From NCBI GenBank assembly GCA_030680175.1, contig JAUXWO010000065.1, positions 1 to 44,084 on the forward strand: a DNA stretch of 44,084 nt. Direction: 5' to 3'. This document shows positions 21,909-30,878 of the stretch, piece by piece (position 1 is the first letter of the stretch; every line of letters begins with the position of its first letter). The notes beneath the pieces were generated by a model, which was given only the letters and a program-made list of their open reading frames with translations, searched no databases and had not been told where the DNA came from. A program made the position numbers and the translations under genes. Origin of the DNA: Vicinamibacterales bacterium. GTDB taxonomy: Bacteria; Acidobacteriota; Vicinamibacteria; Vicinamibacterales; UBA2999.

Positions 21909-21992
21909 TTCGCTCTTCGCTCTTCGCGGTTCGCTCTTCGCTCTTCGCGGTTCGCTATTCGCTATTCGCTGTTCGCGGTTCGCTATTCGCTG
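21909..21992. repeat. Heptamer array (TTCGCTN/TTCGCGG, 12 units)
   Basis: Twelve perfectly phased heptamers, all starting TTCGC, begin 2 bp after the radical SAM stop codon. The order is CTC, CTC, CGG repeated twice (last three bases given as T-x pairs: TC, TC, GG, TC, TC, GG), then TA, TA, TG, GG, TA, TG. Confidence 0.95.
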
Positions 21993-22125
21993 TTACGACG
22001 GGGCGGACGTCCACGGGGCGCCGCCCCGTTTGCCCGTCGCGGGAGGCCTTCCCCCGGCGGGCTTTCCCCGGCTGCGGGGTTCGGCTAAGATCGCGGTTCG
22101 TCCCCGGCGTTCCTGCGAGATTCCC

Positions 22126-22515
22126 ATGACCGAGACACGCTACAAGCCCGACGGCTACCGCTCCGTGCAGCCCTACCTGATCGTGACGGGCGCGGCCGAG
22201 CTCATGTCGTTCGCCGTGGCGGCGTTCGACGCCGAGGTCATCGAGCACCACCTCACGCCCACCGGGACCGTGCAGCACGGCGCCCTGCGGATCGGCGACT
22301 CCATCGTCGAGTTCGCCGACGGCAATGCCCAGTGGCCCATGGCCCCCGCGGCCCTGCACCTGTATGTGCCGGACTGCGATGCCGTGTTTGCGCGGGCCGT
22401 CGCGGCGGGCGGCACCGTGGTCTACGAGGTCACGGATCACGAGTACGGCGAGCGCTCGGGCGGCGTGAAGGACCCTTGCGGGAACAGCTGGTTCATCGCG
22501 ACGCTGACATCGTGA
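22126..22515 (+). CDS. VOC/glyoxalase-fold protein (PhnB-like)
   Basis: The 129-residue protein is a single VOC domain of the PhnB/glyoxalase-like type: SVQPYLIVTGAAELMSFAVAAFDAEVIEH near the start, IGDSIVEFADG in the middle, and SGGVKDPCGNSWFIATL at the end. Proteins of this size bind small ligands or metals; the activity is unassigned. Its stop codon overlaps the GTG of the CoA-transferase gene (GTGA), so the two are a translational pair. Confidence 0.87.
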   Translation: MTETRYKPDGYRSVQPYLIVTGAAELMSFAVAAFDAEVIEHHLTPTGTVQHGALRIGDSIVEFADGNAQWPMAPAALHLYVPDCDAVFARAVAAGGTVVYEVTDHEYGERSGGVKDPCGNSWFIATLTS

Positions 22516-23327
22516 CCGGCGCCTCCCGCCCGCTCGCGGGGCTGCGCCTCGTGAGCCTCGCGCTGCACGTCCCCGGCCCCGTCGCCCTGGCGCGCCTGGT
22601 CCAGGAGGGCGCGACCGCGTGCAAGATCGAACCGCCCTCCGGCGATCCGCTCGCCGCGTGGTGCCCGTCGTGGTACGCCGCACTCCATCAGGACGTCCGG
22701 GTGGTCCGCGTCGACCTGAAGACCGTCGACGGCCGCGGGGAACTCGAGGCCCAGCTCGACACCGCGGACGTGCTCGTCACCAGCCAGCGGCCGTCCGCGC
22801 TGGCGCGCCTCAGCCTCTCGCCTGGGGACCTGGCGGCCCGCCACCCCGCCCTCCGCATCGTGAGCATCGTCGGCGACGAAACGGAACCCGAGGTGGCGGG
22901 GCACGACCTCACGTATCAAGCGGCGGCCGGGCTCGTCGATGACCGGCTGCCGCGCACGCTGCTCGCGGATCTGGCGGGTGCGGAACGCGTCTGCACGGCG
23001 GTCCTGCTGGCGCTCCGCCAGCCGCCGGGGTGGGTGCGTACCGTCGGCCTCTACGACAGCCTCGACATGTTCACCGCGCCGCTGCGCCACGGACTGACCA
23101 CCACGGGCGCCGCACTTGGCGGAGGGCTTCCGGCCTACGGGGTGTACGCGACACGCGACGGGCACGTCGCGGTCGCCGCGCTCGAGCCGCACTTCCGCGC
23201 GCGGTTGTACGAGGCGCTCGGCCTGGCCCTCGACGCCCCGATCGCCGACGCCCTGCGCACGCGGCCGGCCCGCGAGTGGGAGGCCTGGGGGCGGGCGCAC
23301 GACGTGCCGATCGTCGAGGTCCGGTGA
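22512..23327 (+). CDS. Short family III CoA-transferase (CaiB/Frc-like)
   Basis: The family moves CoA between carboxylic acids through an aspartyl-CoA intermediate. The N-terminal PLAGLRLVSLALHVPGPVALARLVQEGATACKIEPPSGDP is typical, and the catalytic Asp is visible in GHDLTYQAAAG (D132). At 271 residues it is clearly shorter than the usual ~380-400: the C-terminal region is reduced to GVYATRDGHVAVAALEPHF plus a short tail ending in DVPIVEVR. The frame is intact, so this looks like a naturally short form rather than a broken gene. GTG start overlaps the VOC stop. Its end is 4 bp from the convergent S9 peptidase. Confidence 0.85.
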   Translation: MTGASRPLAGLRLVSLALHVPGPVALARLVQEGATACKIEPPSGDPLAAWCPSWYAALHQDVRVVRVDLKTVDGRGELEAQLDTADVLVTSQRPSALARLSLSPGDLAARHPALRIVSIVGDETEPEVAGHDLTYQAAAGLVDDRLPRTLLADLAGAERVCTAVLLALRQPPGWVRTVGLYDSLDMFTAPLRHGLTTTGAALGGGLPAYGVYATRDGHVAVAALEPHFRARLYEALGLALDAPIADALRTRPAREWEAWGRAHDVPIVEVR

Positions 23328-23331
23328 CGCC

Positions 23332-25488
23332 TCACGGCCCCGGCGCGTCCGTCGCGGCCCGCCCCTGACGCAGGTGCGCCTCGAAGAAGGCCGCGACCCG
23401 CGTCCAGGCATCGCGCAGCACGTGCGCCCGCGTGAAGTAGTGGAACTCACCGGGATACGACATGAAGGTGGTGAGTTCCCCTTTCCCCTGGCGGAGCAAC
23501 TCGTCCACCAGGCGCACGGAGTGCAGATAGGGCACGTTGACGTCGGCCGTCCCGTGCAGCGTCAGCAGGGGGCGTGCCAGCCGCCCCACGTTGGACAGCG
23601 GTGAGGCCCGGCGGTACACCTCGGGGTTCTCCTCCGGCGTGCCGATCCGGCTCCGCGTCCACCCACCGTGATAGGGGTCCTCGTAGTACATCGCGTAGTC
23701 CACGACACCGGCGACGTTGACGCCGGCGCGGAAGAGCGTCGGCTGATCTGTCATGGCGATCAGGGTGAAGAATCCACCATAGGAGAGCCCCCAGACGCCC
23801 ACCCGGTCCATGTCGACGTAGCCGAGGGTGCGCAGGTAGTCCGCCGCCATCCAGGCGTCTCTGGCATCCTGCCCTCCCACGTCCATATAGACGCCCTGAC
23901 GCCAGGCCCTGCCGTACCCGATGCTCCCTCGGTAGTCGGGCGCGAACACGACGTAGCCCCTCTCGAGCAGGTACTGGTGGAAACTGTAGTAGACGGCGTA
24001 GTTGCGCTGAACGTGCCAGCCGTCGTACCCCTGGTTGACGCCATCGCCGTGAATCCAGACAATCGCGGGGTGCGTGCGCGTCCGGTCGAGGCCGGGCGGC
24101 ACGAACAGCCATCCCGGCACGAGCTGGCCGTCAGGGCCGGGATAGCGGACGAACTCGGGTTCGACGTAGCGGCCGTCATCGATGGCCGCGGGTAACGACC
24201 GGGAGAGACGCACCGCGGACGCACCGGCGTCGGCCGGGACGACGAAGAGGTCGGCGGGATGCTGTGGCGTCGTCCCCTGGTAGACGAGACGGGTGCCATC
24301 CGGCGACCACTGCGGCGCCGTATGGGTCCCACGCCCAGATGTGATCATCGGCGCGGCCGCTCCGGCCGGGTCTGCAGAGACCGACACCACTCCAAGATGA
24401 CGGGTCCCCGGCCGGTCCGGTTCGTTCGCGTCGAACGCGATCCGTGTGCTGTCCGGTGACCAGGCGGGACGCCACACTTCGAACGATCCCCGGGTGAGCT
24501 GCGTGGCCTCGCCGCCGTCCACGGGGATGACATACAGATGGTCCCAGCCGTCCCGATCGCTGAGCAGCGCGATCCACCGGCCATCCGGTGACGGCAGTGC
24601 AGCCGGCGCCGCGCCGCCGGGAATGCTCCAGAACTTGTCGTCGGTCTCCTCGTGCACCACGCGGACGCCAGCGCCGCGGCGGTCGAGGATCTGGACGGTG
24701 CGGCTCTTGAAGTCCGGTGACTGACGATCGAGCACGAGCCGCTCGGCATCCACCCACCGGAGCGTGCCACCGCCAGGGCTGCCAATCGGGACCGGGGTGC
24801 CCCCGCCGGCACTCACGACGAAGTGCTGGCCCGGGACGCGCTCGGTCACCGTATAGATGATCTTCGCCCCCGAGTAGGCCGGGGTCTGGTCGTGACGGAT
24901 CGCGCGAGCGCCGGCCGCATAGGCCAGATGCGCGCCATCCGGGGACCAGCTGATCGCACCGATGCTCTCGGCGTCGCGTGCCAGCACGGTCTCGCGGCCG
25001 TCCGCGAGCGAGCGCGTCCGGAGTTCCACGCCACCGCCCGCCGCGGCCGGCCGCACAAAGGCGACGCGCGTCACGTCTCGTGAGGCGACGGTCCCCGTCT
25101 CGGCGTCCGGCGTCGACCACACCGCGTCCGCCGCGCCGCCGGCCGCCGGCACGGTCCAGAGGTCGCCGTCGCGCATGAAGTACACGGACGTCCCGTCGGC
25201 GCTCCAGAACGTGGCCCCGACGCCCCCCTCGGTGTAGTCCGTCAGGGCGCGTGCGCCTGGGTCCGCACCGGCCGCGCCGGCCACGTAGAGGTTCGCCACG
25301 CCGGCGCGATCCACGACGAAGGCGACGCGCGCGCTCTCGGGGGACCAGACGGGTTCGGAGGGGTGGGTGATGTCGATGAGCGCCTCGATCTCCAGGCGTG
25401 GACTCACCGTGGACGCCGGCGGCGCCGGCACCCGCTCCATGCACGCCGACAGGACACTCGCCACGCAGAGCAGGGCCACACGTCTCAT
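23332..25488 (-). CDS. S9 family prolyl oligopeptidase/dipeptidyl peptidase, lipoprotein
   Basis: The 718-residue enzyme has a lipoprotein signal (MRRVALLCVASVLSAC, lipid-modified C16), so it is probably membrane-anchored in the periplasm or on the surface. The first two thirds form a WD-like beta-propeller with TolB-type blades (WSPDGAHLAYAAG, WSPDSTRIAFDANEPD, WSPDGTRLVYQG). The C-terminal alpha/beta hydrolase domain has the catalytic triad S569 (GLSYGG), D649 (HGTADVNVP) and H683 (GEFHYF). This is the dipeptidyl-peptidase IV layout. AAGGAGG precedes the ATG at 25488. Divergent from a TonB-dependent receptor, it may help to use imported peptides. Confidence 0.95.
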   Translation of the reverse strand: MRRVALLCVASVLSACMERVPAPPASTVSPRLEIEALIDITHPSEPVWSPESARVAFVVDRAGVANLYVAGAAGADPGARALTDYTEGGVGATFWSADGTSVYFMRDGDLWTVPAAGGAADAVWSTPDAETGTVASRDVTRVAFVRPAAAGGGVELRTRSLADGRETVLARDAESIGAISWSPDGAHLAYAAGARAIRHDQTPAYSGAKIIYTVTERVPGQHFVVSAGGGTPVPIGSPGGGTLRWVDAERLVLDRQSPDFKSRTVQILDRRGAGVRVVHEETDDKFWSIPGGAAPAALPSPDGRWIALLSDRDGWDHLYVIPVDGGEATQLTRGSFEVWRPAWSPDSTRIAFDANEPDRPGTRHLGVVSVSADPAGAAAPMITSGRGTHTAPQWSPDGTRLVYQGTTPQHPADLFVVPADAGASAVRLSRSLPAAIDDGRYVEPEFVRYPGPDGQLVPGWLFVPPGLDRTRTHPAIVWIHGDGVNQGYDGWHVQRNYAVYYSFHQYLLERGYVVFAPDYRGSIGYGRAWRQGVYMDVGGQDARDAWMAADYLRTLGYVDMDRVGVWGLSYGGFFTLIAMTDQPTLFRAGVNVAGVVDYAMYYEDPYHGGWTRSRIGTPEENPEVYRRASPLSNVGRLARPLLTLHGTADVNVPYLHSVRLVDELLRQGKGELTTFMSYPGEFHYFTRAHVLRDAWTRVAAFFEAHLRQGRAATDAPGP

Positions 25489-25800
25489 CACGGCCTCCTT
25501 GAATCCGCCCCAGTCTACACGCGCCTGACGTGGCGTCCCGTGCGACGACATGAGCGCCGAGGCCGCGTTCCGGGACTGCACGGAACCGCGTGTGACGCAT
25601 CGAAGTCCGTGCAACACCCGCCCGCCACGGCCCCCTGCTTGCAGCGGTGCCGGGCACCTGCATCCAAGTGTTGACTACGGTGCGCTTGCCGTCACTGCTG
25701 TCCCTAGGTGGCAGTTGCCGCACTGTCTCGTAACGACGGAACGCCCCGCGGGTATTCAGTTTCTTGTCCGACGTGAAACGGCTAATTGGAGAACCGACAC
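25489..25800. other. Divergent intergenic region, S9 peptidase / TonB receptor
   Basis: This 312-bp gap carries the ribosome sites of both flanking genes at its edges. A TTGACT (-35-like) occurs at about 25671, but no well-placed -10 follows. No gene, RNA or long repeat was recognised. Confidence 0.5.
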
Positions 25801-28644
25801 ATGACTCGAGTACGCTCCTCGCTTCTCGTGCTCTCGGCGGTGCTGGTGGTCGGGCTCGTCCCCGCCGCCGCCCAGGTGCAAACCGGTTCGATCCTCGTCC
25901 GGGTCACCGACGAACAACAGGCGGCCGCCCCTGGGGTCACCGTCACGCTGGCGAGCCCGGTGCTCGTCGCGGGGACGATGACGGGGGTCACCGACAGCGG
26001 GGGCGTGAATCGCTTTCCCTCGTTGTCACCCGGCATCTACACCGTCACGGTCGAGCTGCAGGGCTTCCGGACGGTGATTCGCGAGAACGTGGTGGTGCAG
26101 ATCGGCCAGACGACGCCCCTCGAGTTCTCGCTGATCGTGGCCACCGTGGCCGAGACGGTCACCGTCACCGGATCGTCACCGGTAATCGACACGACGAGCG
26201 CGAACGTCAGCGTGAATCTGAGCGAGCAACTGCTGCAGTCGACGCCAGGCGGCCGCGACATCTGGTCGCTTGTCGAGTACAAGGTGCCCAGCCTGCTCAT
26301 CACCCGGCCCGACGTCGGCGGCACCTCAGGCGGCCTGCAGGGCGTCTACAACGCCAGGGGGACGACCAGCACCCAGAACTCGCAGTACCTGAACGGCATC
26401 AACGTCGGGGACCCCGCGGCGATTGGCGCCGCCGGCTTCTACTACGACTTCGATGCCTTCGAGGACATCCAGGTCTCGACCGGCGCCCACGACATCACGG
26501 TGCCGACGAGCGGCGTGTTCCTCAACATGCTCACCCGGAGCGGCAGCGACGTGTGGCGCGGGCGCACGACCTTCACCTGGCTGGGTGATGCCACCCAGGG
26601 ACAGAACATCGACGACCACCTGCTGCGTCACGGATTCCGGCCGGAGACCAATGCCGTGGATTTCGTGTCGGACATCAACATCAGCGGCGGCGGCCCGCTC
26701 ATCGCGCGGAAGCTCCGGATGTTCGCCTCGCTGCGCGACTGGCGCGTCCATGTGAACGTGCCCGCGGCGTTCTCGACGCTCGTCCTCGACAAGACCGACA
26801 TCTCCTCGGGGCTCATCAACCTCAACTACCAGCTCACCGACAACAACCGGCTGACGGGCTTCTATTCGCGCCAGTACTACAAGAAGCCCAACCGGTTCCT
26901 CGCCTCCTCGAACCTGCTCGTCAAGGAGTCGACCAGCAACGAAGACGATGTCTTCGACGTCTACCAGCTCCTCTGGAACTCGGTCCTCAGCTCCAACCTG
27001 TTCGTGGACGCCCGCTTCGGGTTGAACAAGATCCTGTTCCCGACCTACCAGAACGGCAACGACCAGACGCTGCTCGACACGGCTACCGGGATCCGCACCC
27101 GCAACTTCACGGCGGATACCGAACGCTTCCGCGACCGCTATCAGGCCAACGCGACGTTCCAGTACTACCTGGACCAGGCGCTCGGGGGCCGTCACGAGTT
27201 CAAGTTCGGCTTCGATCATGCGCACGCCCCCGTCGAGGTGCGCACGCGCCGCTACGATGATCTCGAGCTCACGTACAACAGCGCGACGGGCCTCTCGCAG
27301 AACGTCACGCTCTTCGCCACCCCGTTCTTCACGAAGACCGCGGTGGACATCACGGCCCTGTACCTCCAGGACACGTACTCGGTGGACCGCTTCACCCTGA
27401 CCGGCGGCGTGCGGTGGGAGCGCGTCGAGGGCTATCTCCCTGAGCAGAGCAGCCCCCCGAGCCAGTACTTCCCGACGCTGCCACGTACGTTCGCGGAGCA
27501 GCGCGACATCGTCAAGTGGCACACCCTCGGGCCGCGCCTGAGCGCCGCGTACGACCTGCGCGGCGATGGGCGCACCGCGCTCAAGGCGGGGGTGGGGCGC
27601 TACTACTACGTGATCACCACGGGCGGGGTGCTGGATACGGTCAACCCGAACGCCAACTACTCGCAGCAGTTCCGGTGGAACGACCGCAACGGAGACCTGC
27701 GCTACCAGCCGGGCGAGGAAGAGGGCACGCCGGTCATCTCCCAGGCCAACCTGAGCGTCGTCTCCTTCGATCCCGACTACCGGCGGCCCTATACCGACGA
27801 ATTGACCGCGGGCGTGGATCACGAACTGCTGCCGGCGCTCAAGCTGAGCGTCGTCTACACGTACCGTCGCGAGAAGGACCCCCAGGCCACCTCGAATCCG
27901 GCCAACCCCTTCGAGACGACCCTGACCACGCGCGTGGATGCGGGGCGCGACGGGGTGCTCGGCACAGCGGACGATGGGACGTTCCAGTTCTACAACCGGG
28001 TCTCCACGGCCAACCTGCTCTTCCTGACCAACGACCGGACGAGCCTGCAGACGTACAACGGGATCGAGGTGACCGCGACCAAGCGCATGTCGAACCGCTG
28101 GCAGATGCTGGCGGGCTACACGTTCGCGCGCACGCGCATCAGCGGCGTGAGCGTGAACGTCAATCCCAATGCGCTGCTCAACGCCGAAGGGCCGGTCGCC
28201 GGGCAGCTCGGCGAGCGGCCGCACCAGTTCAAGCTGACGGGCACCTACGTGCTGCCGTTCTACGACATCGGTGTGGCGGCCAACCTCAACGCGCAAAGCG
28301 GCATCGCCGTCACCCGGCAGGTCTCGACCCCCCTGGCGGTCGGGGGCAGCACGACGGTGAACGTGGAGCCGCTCGGCTCGTTCCGGCTCGATCCGCGGGT
28401 CGTGGCGGACCTGCGTGGGTTCAAGACCACGCGCATCGGACGGCGTGAGCTCGAGGTCTCCGTGGACTTCAACAACGTCGCCAACGCCAACACCGTGTGG
28501 GATGTGCGGACGTTGAGCGGCACCATCAACCTTCGCCAGAACGGCGACCCGGCCGGCGCCATCAATACGGTCCCGCAGTTCGGATCACCTGCGCAGGTCT
28601 ACGGCCCGCGCAACATCCGCTTCAACATCGCCTTCCGCTTCTGA
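25801..28644 (+). CDS. TonB-dependent receptor with carboxypeptidase-regulatory-like N-domain
   Basis: The 947-residue outer-membrane protein has a signal peptide (MTRVRSSLLVLSAVLVVGLVPAAAQ) and an N-terminal Ig-like regulatory domain (TGSILVRVTDEQQAAAPGVTVTL to ~110, in part). A plug domain follows (AETVTVTGSSPVIDT, then NGINVGDP ... TGAHDITVPTSG). The long beta-barrel ends in the aromatic C-terminus NIRFNIAFRF expected of outer-membrane proteins. A calcium-loop-like DRNGDLRYQPGE lies at 628-639 in a surface-loop region. Such Oar/SusC-like receptors import oligomers or metal complexes; the substrate is unknown. ATG at 25801 has TTGGAG upstream; a TTG 15 nt earlier is possible but lacks a site. 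Confidence 0.93.
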   Translation: MTRVRSSLLVLSAVLVVGLVPAAAQVQTGSILVRVTDEQQAAAPGVTVTLASPVLVAGTMTGVTDSGGVNRFPSLSPGIYTVTVELQGFRTVIRENVVVQIGQTTPLEFSLIVATVAETVTVTGSSPVIDTTSANVSVNLSEQLLQSTPGGRDIWSLVEYKVPSLLITRPDVGGTSGGLQGVYNARGTTSTQNSQYLNGINVGDPAAIGAAGFYYDFDAFEDIQVSTGAHDITVPTSGVFLNMLTRSGSDVWRGRTTFTWLGDATQGQNIDDHLLRHGFRPETNAVDFVSDINISGGGPLIARKLRMFASLRDWRVHVNVPAAFSTLVLDKTDISSGLINLNYQLTDNNRLTGFYSRQYYKKPNRFLASSNLLVKESTSNEDDVFDVYQLLWNSVLSSNLFVDARFGLNKILFPTYQNGNDQTLLDTATGIRTRNFTADTERFRDRYQANATFQYYLDQALGGRHEFKFGFDHAHAPVEVRTRRYDDLELTYNSATGLSQNVTLFATPFFTKTAVDITALYLQDTYSVDRFTLTGGVRWERVEGYLPEQSSPPSQYFPTLPRTFAEQRDIVKWHTLGPRLSAAYDLRGDGRTALKAGVGRYYYVITTGGVLDTVNPNANYSQQFRWNDRNGDLRYQPGEEEGTPVISQANLSVVSFDPDYRRPYTDELTAGVDHELLPALKLSVVYTYRREKDPQATSNPANPFETTLTTRVDAGRDGVLGTADDGTFQFYNRVSTANLLFLTNDRTSLQTYNGIEVTATKRMSNRWQMLAGYTFARTRISGVSVNVNPNALLNAEGPVAGQLGERPHQFKLTGTYVLPFYDIGVAANLNAQSGIAVTRQVSTPLAVGGSTTVNVEPLGSFRLDPRVVADLRGFKTTRIGRRELEVSVDFNNVANANTVWDVRTLSGTINLRQNGDPAGAINTVPQFGSPAQVYGPRNIRFNIAFRF

Positions 28645-28656
28645 GCCGTACACCAC

Positions 28657-28696
28657 GAAGGGCATCATCAGCCGGGACCGGCCGGTGATGCCCTTC
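28657..28696 (+). terminator. Hairpin downstream of the TonB receptor
   Basis: GAAGGGCATCA (28657-28667) pairs perfectly with TGATGCCCTTC (28686-28696), an 11-bp stem, with a GC-rich loop that can pair further. It lies 12 bp after the receptor stop. There is no T-run, but position and strength suit a terminator. Confidence 0.6.
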
Positions 28697-28731
28697 ACCC
28701 CGGCGTGCAGTGCGGGTATGATGGCGCCGGC

Positions 28732-28857
28732 ATGGCCACGACATCCGTCCTGCACCACACGCCGGTCCGGCCCAGCCGGCCTCCCCATTCCCCGCGGCCC
28801 ACCGTGCGCCCCACGACGCTGGTCCGCCACGCGCCGGCCCACGAGGCGCGCCCATGA
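28732..28857 (+). CDS. Possible small upstream ORF (41 aa), His/Pro/Arg-rich
   Basis: The ATG at 28732 lies 9 nt after TATGAT (28717-28722), and the TGA overlaps the ATG of the DUF4212 gene in the ATGA pattern. The peptide (MATTSVLHHTPVRPSRPP at the start, ending HAPAHEARP) is rich in His, Pro and Arg and resembles no known family. It may be a leader that couples translation to the symporter genes, or a chance frame. Confidence 0.25.
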   Translation: MATTSVLHHTPVRPSRPPHSPRPTVRPTTLVRHAPAHEARP

Positions 28858-29153
28858 GCCCGGAGCCCGCCTTCGATCGCCGCCGGTACTGGCGCCGCAC
28901 CGTGCAGCGGATCCTCGTGCTCGTCGCGATCTGGGCGATCGTCGGACCCGTGATGGGCATCGTCCTGGTCCGGCCGCTCAACCAGTTCAGCCTGGGCGGC
29001 GTCCCCTTCGGTTTCTGGATGGCGCAGCAGGGCGCCATCTACCTGTTCGTCGTCCTCATCTTCGTGAACGCGTGGCTCGCCGACCGGCTGGATCACGAGT
29101 TCAACGTGCACGAGACGGCGGAGACGACGCAGCACGTGCAGACGCCTCACTGA
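28854..29153 (+). CDS. Sodium:solute symporter small subunit (DUF4212)
   Basis: The 99-residue protein has two membrane helices (ILVLVAIWAIVGPVMGIVLV and AIYLFVVLIFVNAWLADRLD), with NQFSLGGVPFGFWMAQQG between them. This segment and the position right before a solute:sodium symporter are characteristic of the DUF4212 small subunit. It ends 6 bp before the transporter. The pair probably forms one carrier for acetate or another small organic acid; the substrate is inferred from the family only. Confidence 0.93.
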   Translation: MSPEPAFDRRRYWRRTVQRILVLVAIWAIVGPVMGIVLVRPLNQFSLGGVPFGFWMAQQGAIYLFVVLIFVNAWLADRLDHEFNVHETAETTQHVQTPH

Positions 29154-29159
29154 TCACGC

Positions 29160-30863
29160 ATGGGTATCCAAGGCTGGACCTTTCTCATCGTCGGCATCAC
29201 GTTCGCGGTGTACATCGGCATCGCAATCCGCAGCCGCGTCAAGGACACCGCCGGCTTCTACGTGGCCGGGCAGGGCATTTCCGCCGTCGGGAACGGCATG
29301 GCCACGGCGGCCGACTGGATGAGCGCGGCCAGCTTCATCTCGATGGCCGGCCTCATCGCGTTCATGGGCTACGACGGGGCCATCTACCTGATGGGATGGA
29401 CCGGCGGGTACGTCCTGCTCGCGCTGCTGCTCGCGCCGTTTCTCCGGAAGTTCGGCAAGTACACGGTGCCGGACTTCGTCGGCGACCGCTACGACTCGAA
29501 CGCGGCGCGCGTCGTGGCGGTGGTGGCGGCCGTCTGGGTGTCGTTCACCTACGTCGCCGGGCAGATGCGCGGCGTCGGGGTCGTGTTCAGCCGGTTCCTC
29601 GAGGTCCCGGTGGAGCTCGGCGTGCTGATCGGCATGGTGATCGTCGCCTTCTACGCGGTGCTCGGCGGGATGAAGGGGGTCACGTACACGCAGATCGCGC
29701 AGTACTGCGTGCTGATTGTGGCCTACCTGGTGCCGGCCATCGCGATTGCGATCCTGCTCACGGGCCATCCCGTGCCGCAGATCGCCATTGCCGAGATCCT
29801 GCCGCGCCTCGACGCCATCTCGGTCGACCTCGGCCTGACCGGCTACTCGTCGCCGTTCACGGACCTCTCCTCGTTGAACGTGCTGCTCATCACGCTCGCG
29901 CTGATGACCGGGACGGCGGGGCTGCCGCACGTCATCGTGCGGTTCTATACGGTGAAGAGCGTCCGCGCGGCGCGGTGGAGCGCCGGCTGGGCGCTGCTGT
30001 TCATCGCGCTCCTCTACACGACGGCGCCCACGGTGGCGATCTTCGCGAAGTACTACATGCTCAGCACGCTGGCGAATCGCCCGATCGACGTCGTGGCCGC
30101 CATCCCGTGGGTGCAGAACTGGATGCAGACCGGGCTCATCACCCTGCGCGACGCCAATGGCGACGGCCTCATGCAGGCCGCCGAGCTTTTCGGCGCCCAC
30201 GGGCTGCCGGCCAGCATCGATCGTGACATCATCGTGCTGGCGCTGCCCGAGATCGCCAACCTGGCGGCCATCATCATCGCGCTCGTCGCCGCCGGCGGCC
30301 TCGCCGCGGCGCTGTCCACGGCCTCGGGCCTGCTCATCGTCATCTCGAGCTCGATCGCGCACGACATCTACGGGCACATCCTGCACCCGGAGGCCTCCGA
30401 CCGCCGCCGGCTGCTGGTCGGCCGGATCGTGATCTTCTTTGCGGTCGTCGTGGCCGGCTACTTCGGGATCCGGCCCCCGGGGTTCGTCGCGGAGGTCGTC
30501 GCGTTCGCCTTCGGCCTCGCGGCCGCCAGCTTCTTCCCGGTGCTGGTCCTCGGGATCTTCTGGAAGCGGGCGAACAAGCAGGGGGCGATCTGCGGCATGC
30601 TGGCGGGGCTCGGGTTCACCGCCTTCGCCATTGCCCTGATCCGGTCGCCGCAGATCTTCGGCACGGCCGAGCCGATCATGCCCGACTTCTTCGGCGTCAA
30701 CGCCCAGGGGGTCGGGACGATCGGCATGCTCATCAACTTCGCCGTCACCCTCATCGTCAGCCTGCTGACGCCGCCGCCGCCGGATCATGTGCAGGAGATG
30801 GTGGAAGGGATCCGCTATCCGCGTGTCCGGCGCGTGAGCGAACGTGTCGACGCCGTCACCTGA
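29160..30863 (+). CDS. Sodium:solute symporter, large subunit (VC_2705-like subfamily)
   Basis: The 567-residue protein has about 12-13 membrane helices of the SSS family, with the marks DTAGFYVAGQGISAVGNGMATAADWMSAASF, FGKYTVPDFVGDRY, VLGGMKGVTYTQIAQYCVL and AALSTASGLLIVISSSIAHDIY. Residues 331-342 (DANGDGLMQAAE, 30150-30185) match a calcium EF-hand loop, placed in the loop before LPEIANLAAIIIALVAAGG. The family imports organic acids with sodium ions. It forms an operon with the DUF4212 subunit; the convergent acyltransferase gene ends 15 bp away. Confidence 0.94.
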   Translation: MGIQGWTFLIVGITFAVYIGIAIRSRVKDTAGFYVAGQGISAVGNGMATAADWMSAASFISMAGLIAFMGYDGAIYLMGWTGGYVLLALLLAPFLRKFGKYTVPDFVGDRYDSNAARVVAVVAAVWVSFTYVAGQMRGVGVVFSRFLEVPVELGVLIGMVIVAFYAVLGGMKGVTYTQIAQYCVLIVAYLVPAIAIAILLTGHPVPQIAIAEILPRLDAISVDLGLTGYSSPFTDLSSLNVLLITLALMTGTAGLPHVIVRFYTVKSVRAARWSAGWALLFIALLYTTAPTVAIFAKYYMLSTLANRPIDVVAAIPWVQNWMQTGLITLRDANGDGLMQAAELFGAHGLPASIDRDIIVLALPEIANLAAIIIALVAAGGLAAALSTASGLLIVISSSIAHDIYGHILHPEASDRRRLLVGRIVIFFAVVVAGYFGIRPPGFVAEVVAFAFGLAAASFFPVLVLGIFWKRANKQGAICGMLAGLGFTAFAIALIRSPQIFGTAEPIMPDFFGVNAQGVGTIGMLINFAVTLIVSLLTPPPPDHVQEMVEGIRYPRVRRVSERVDAVT

Positions 30864-30878
30864 GTCCCGTCACGCGGA

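Noticed and set aside
21908-22125. Protein segment with GSLFALR-like repeats leading into the VOC gene
   Set aside because: This is the TTCGC heptamer array read in frame; the VOC domain starts cleanly at 22126.
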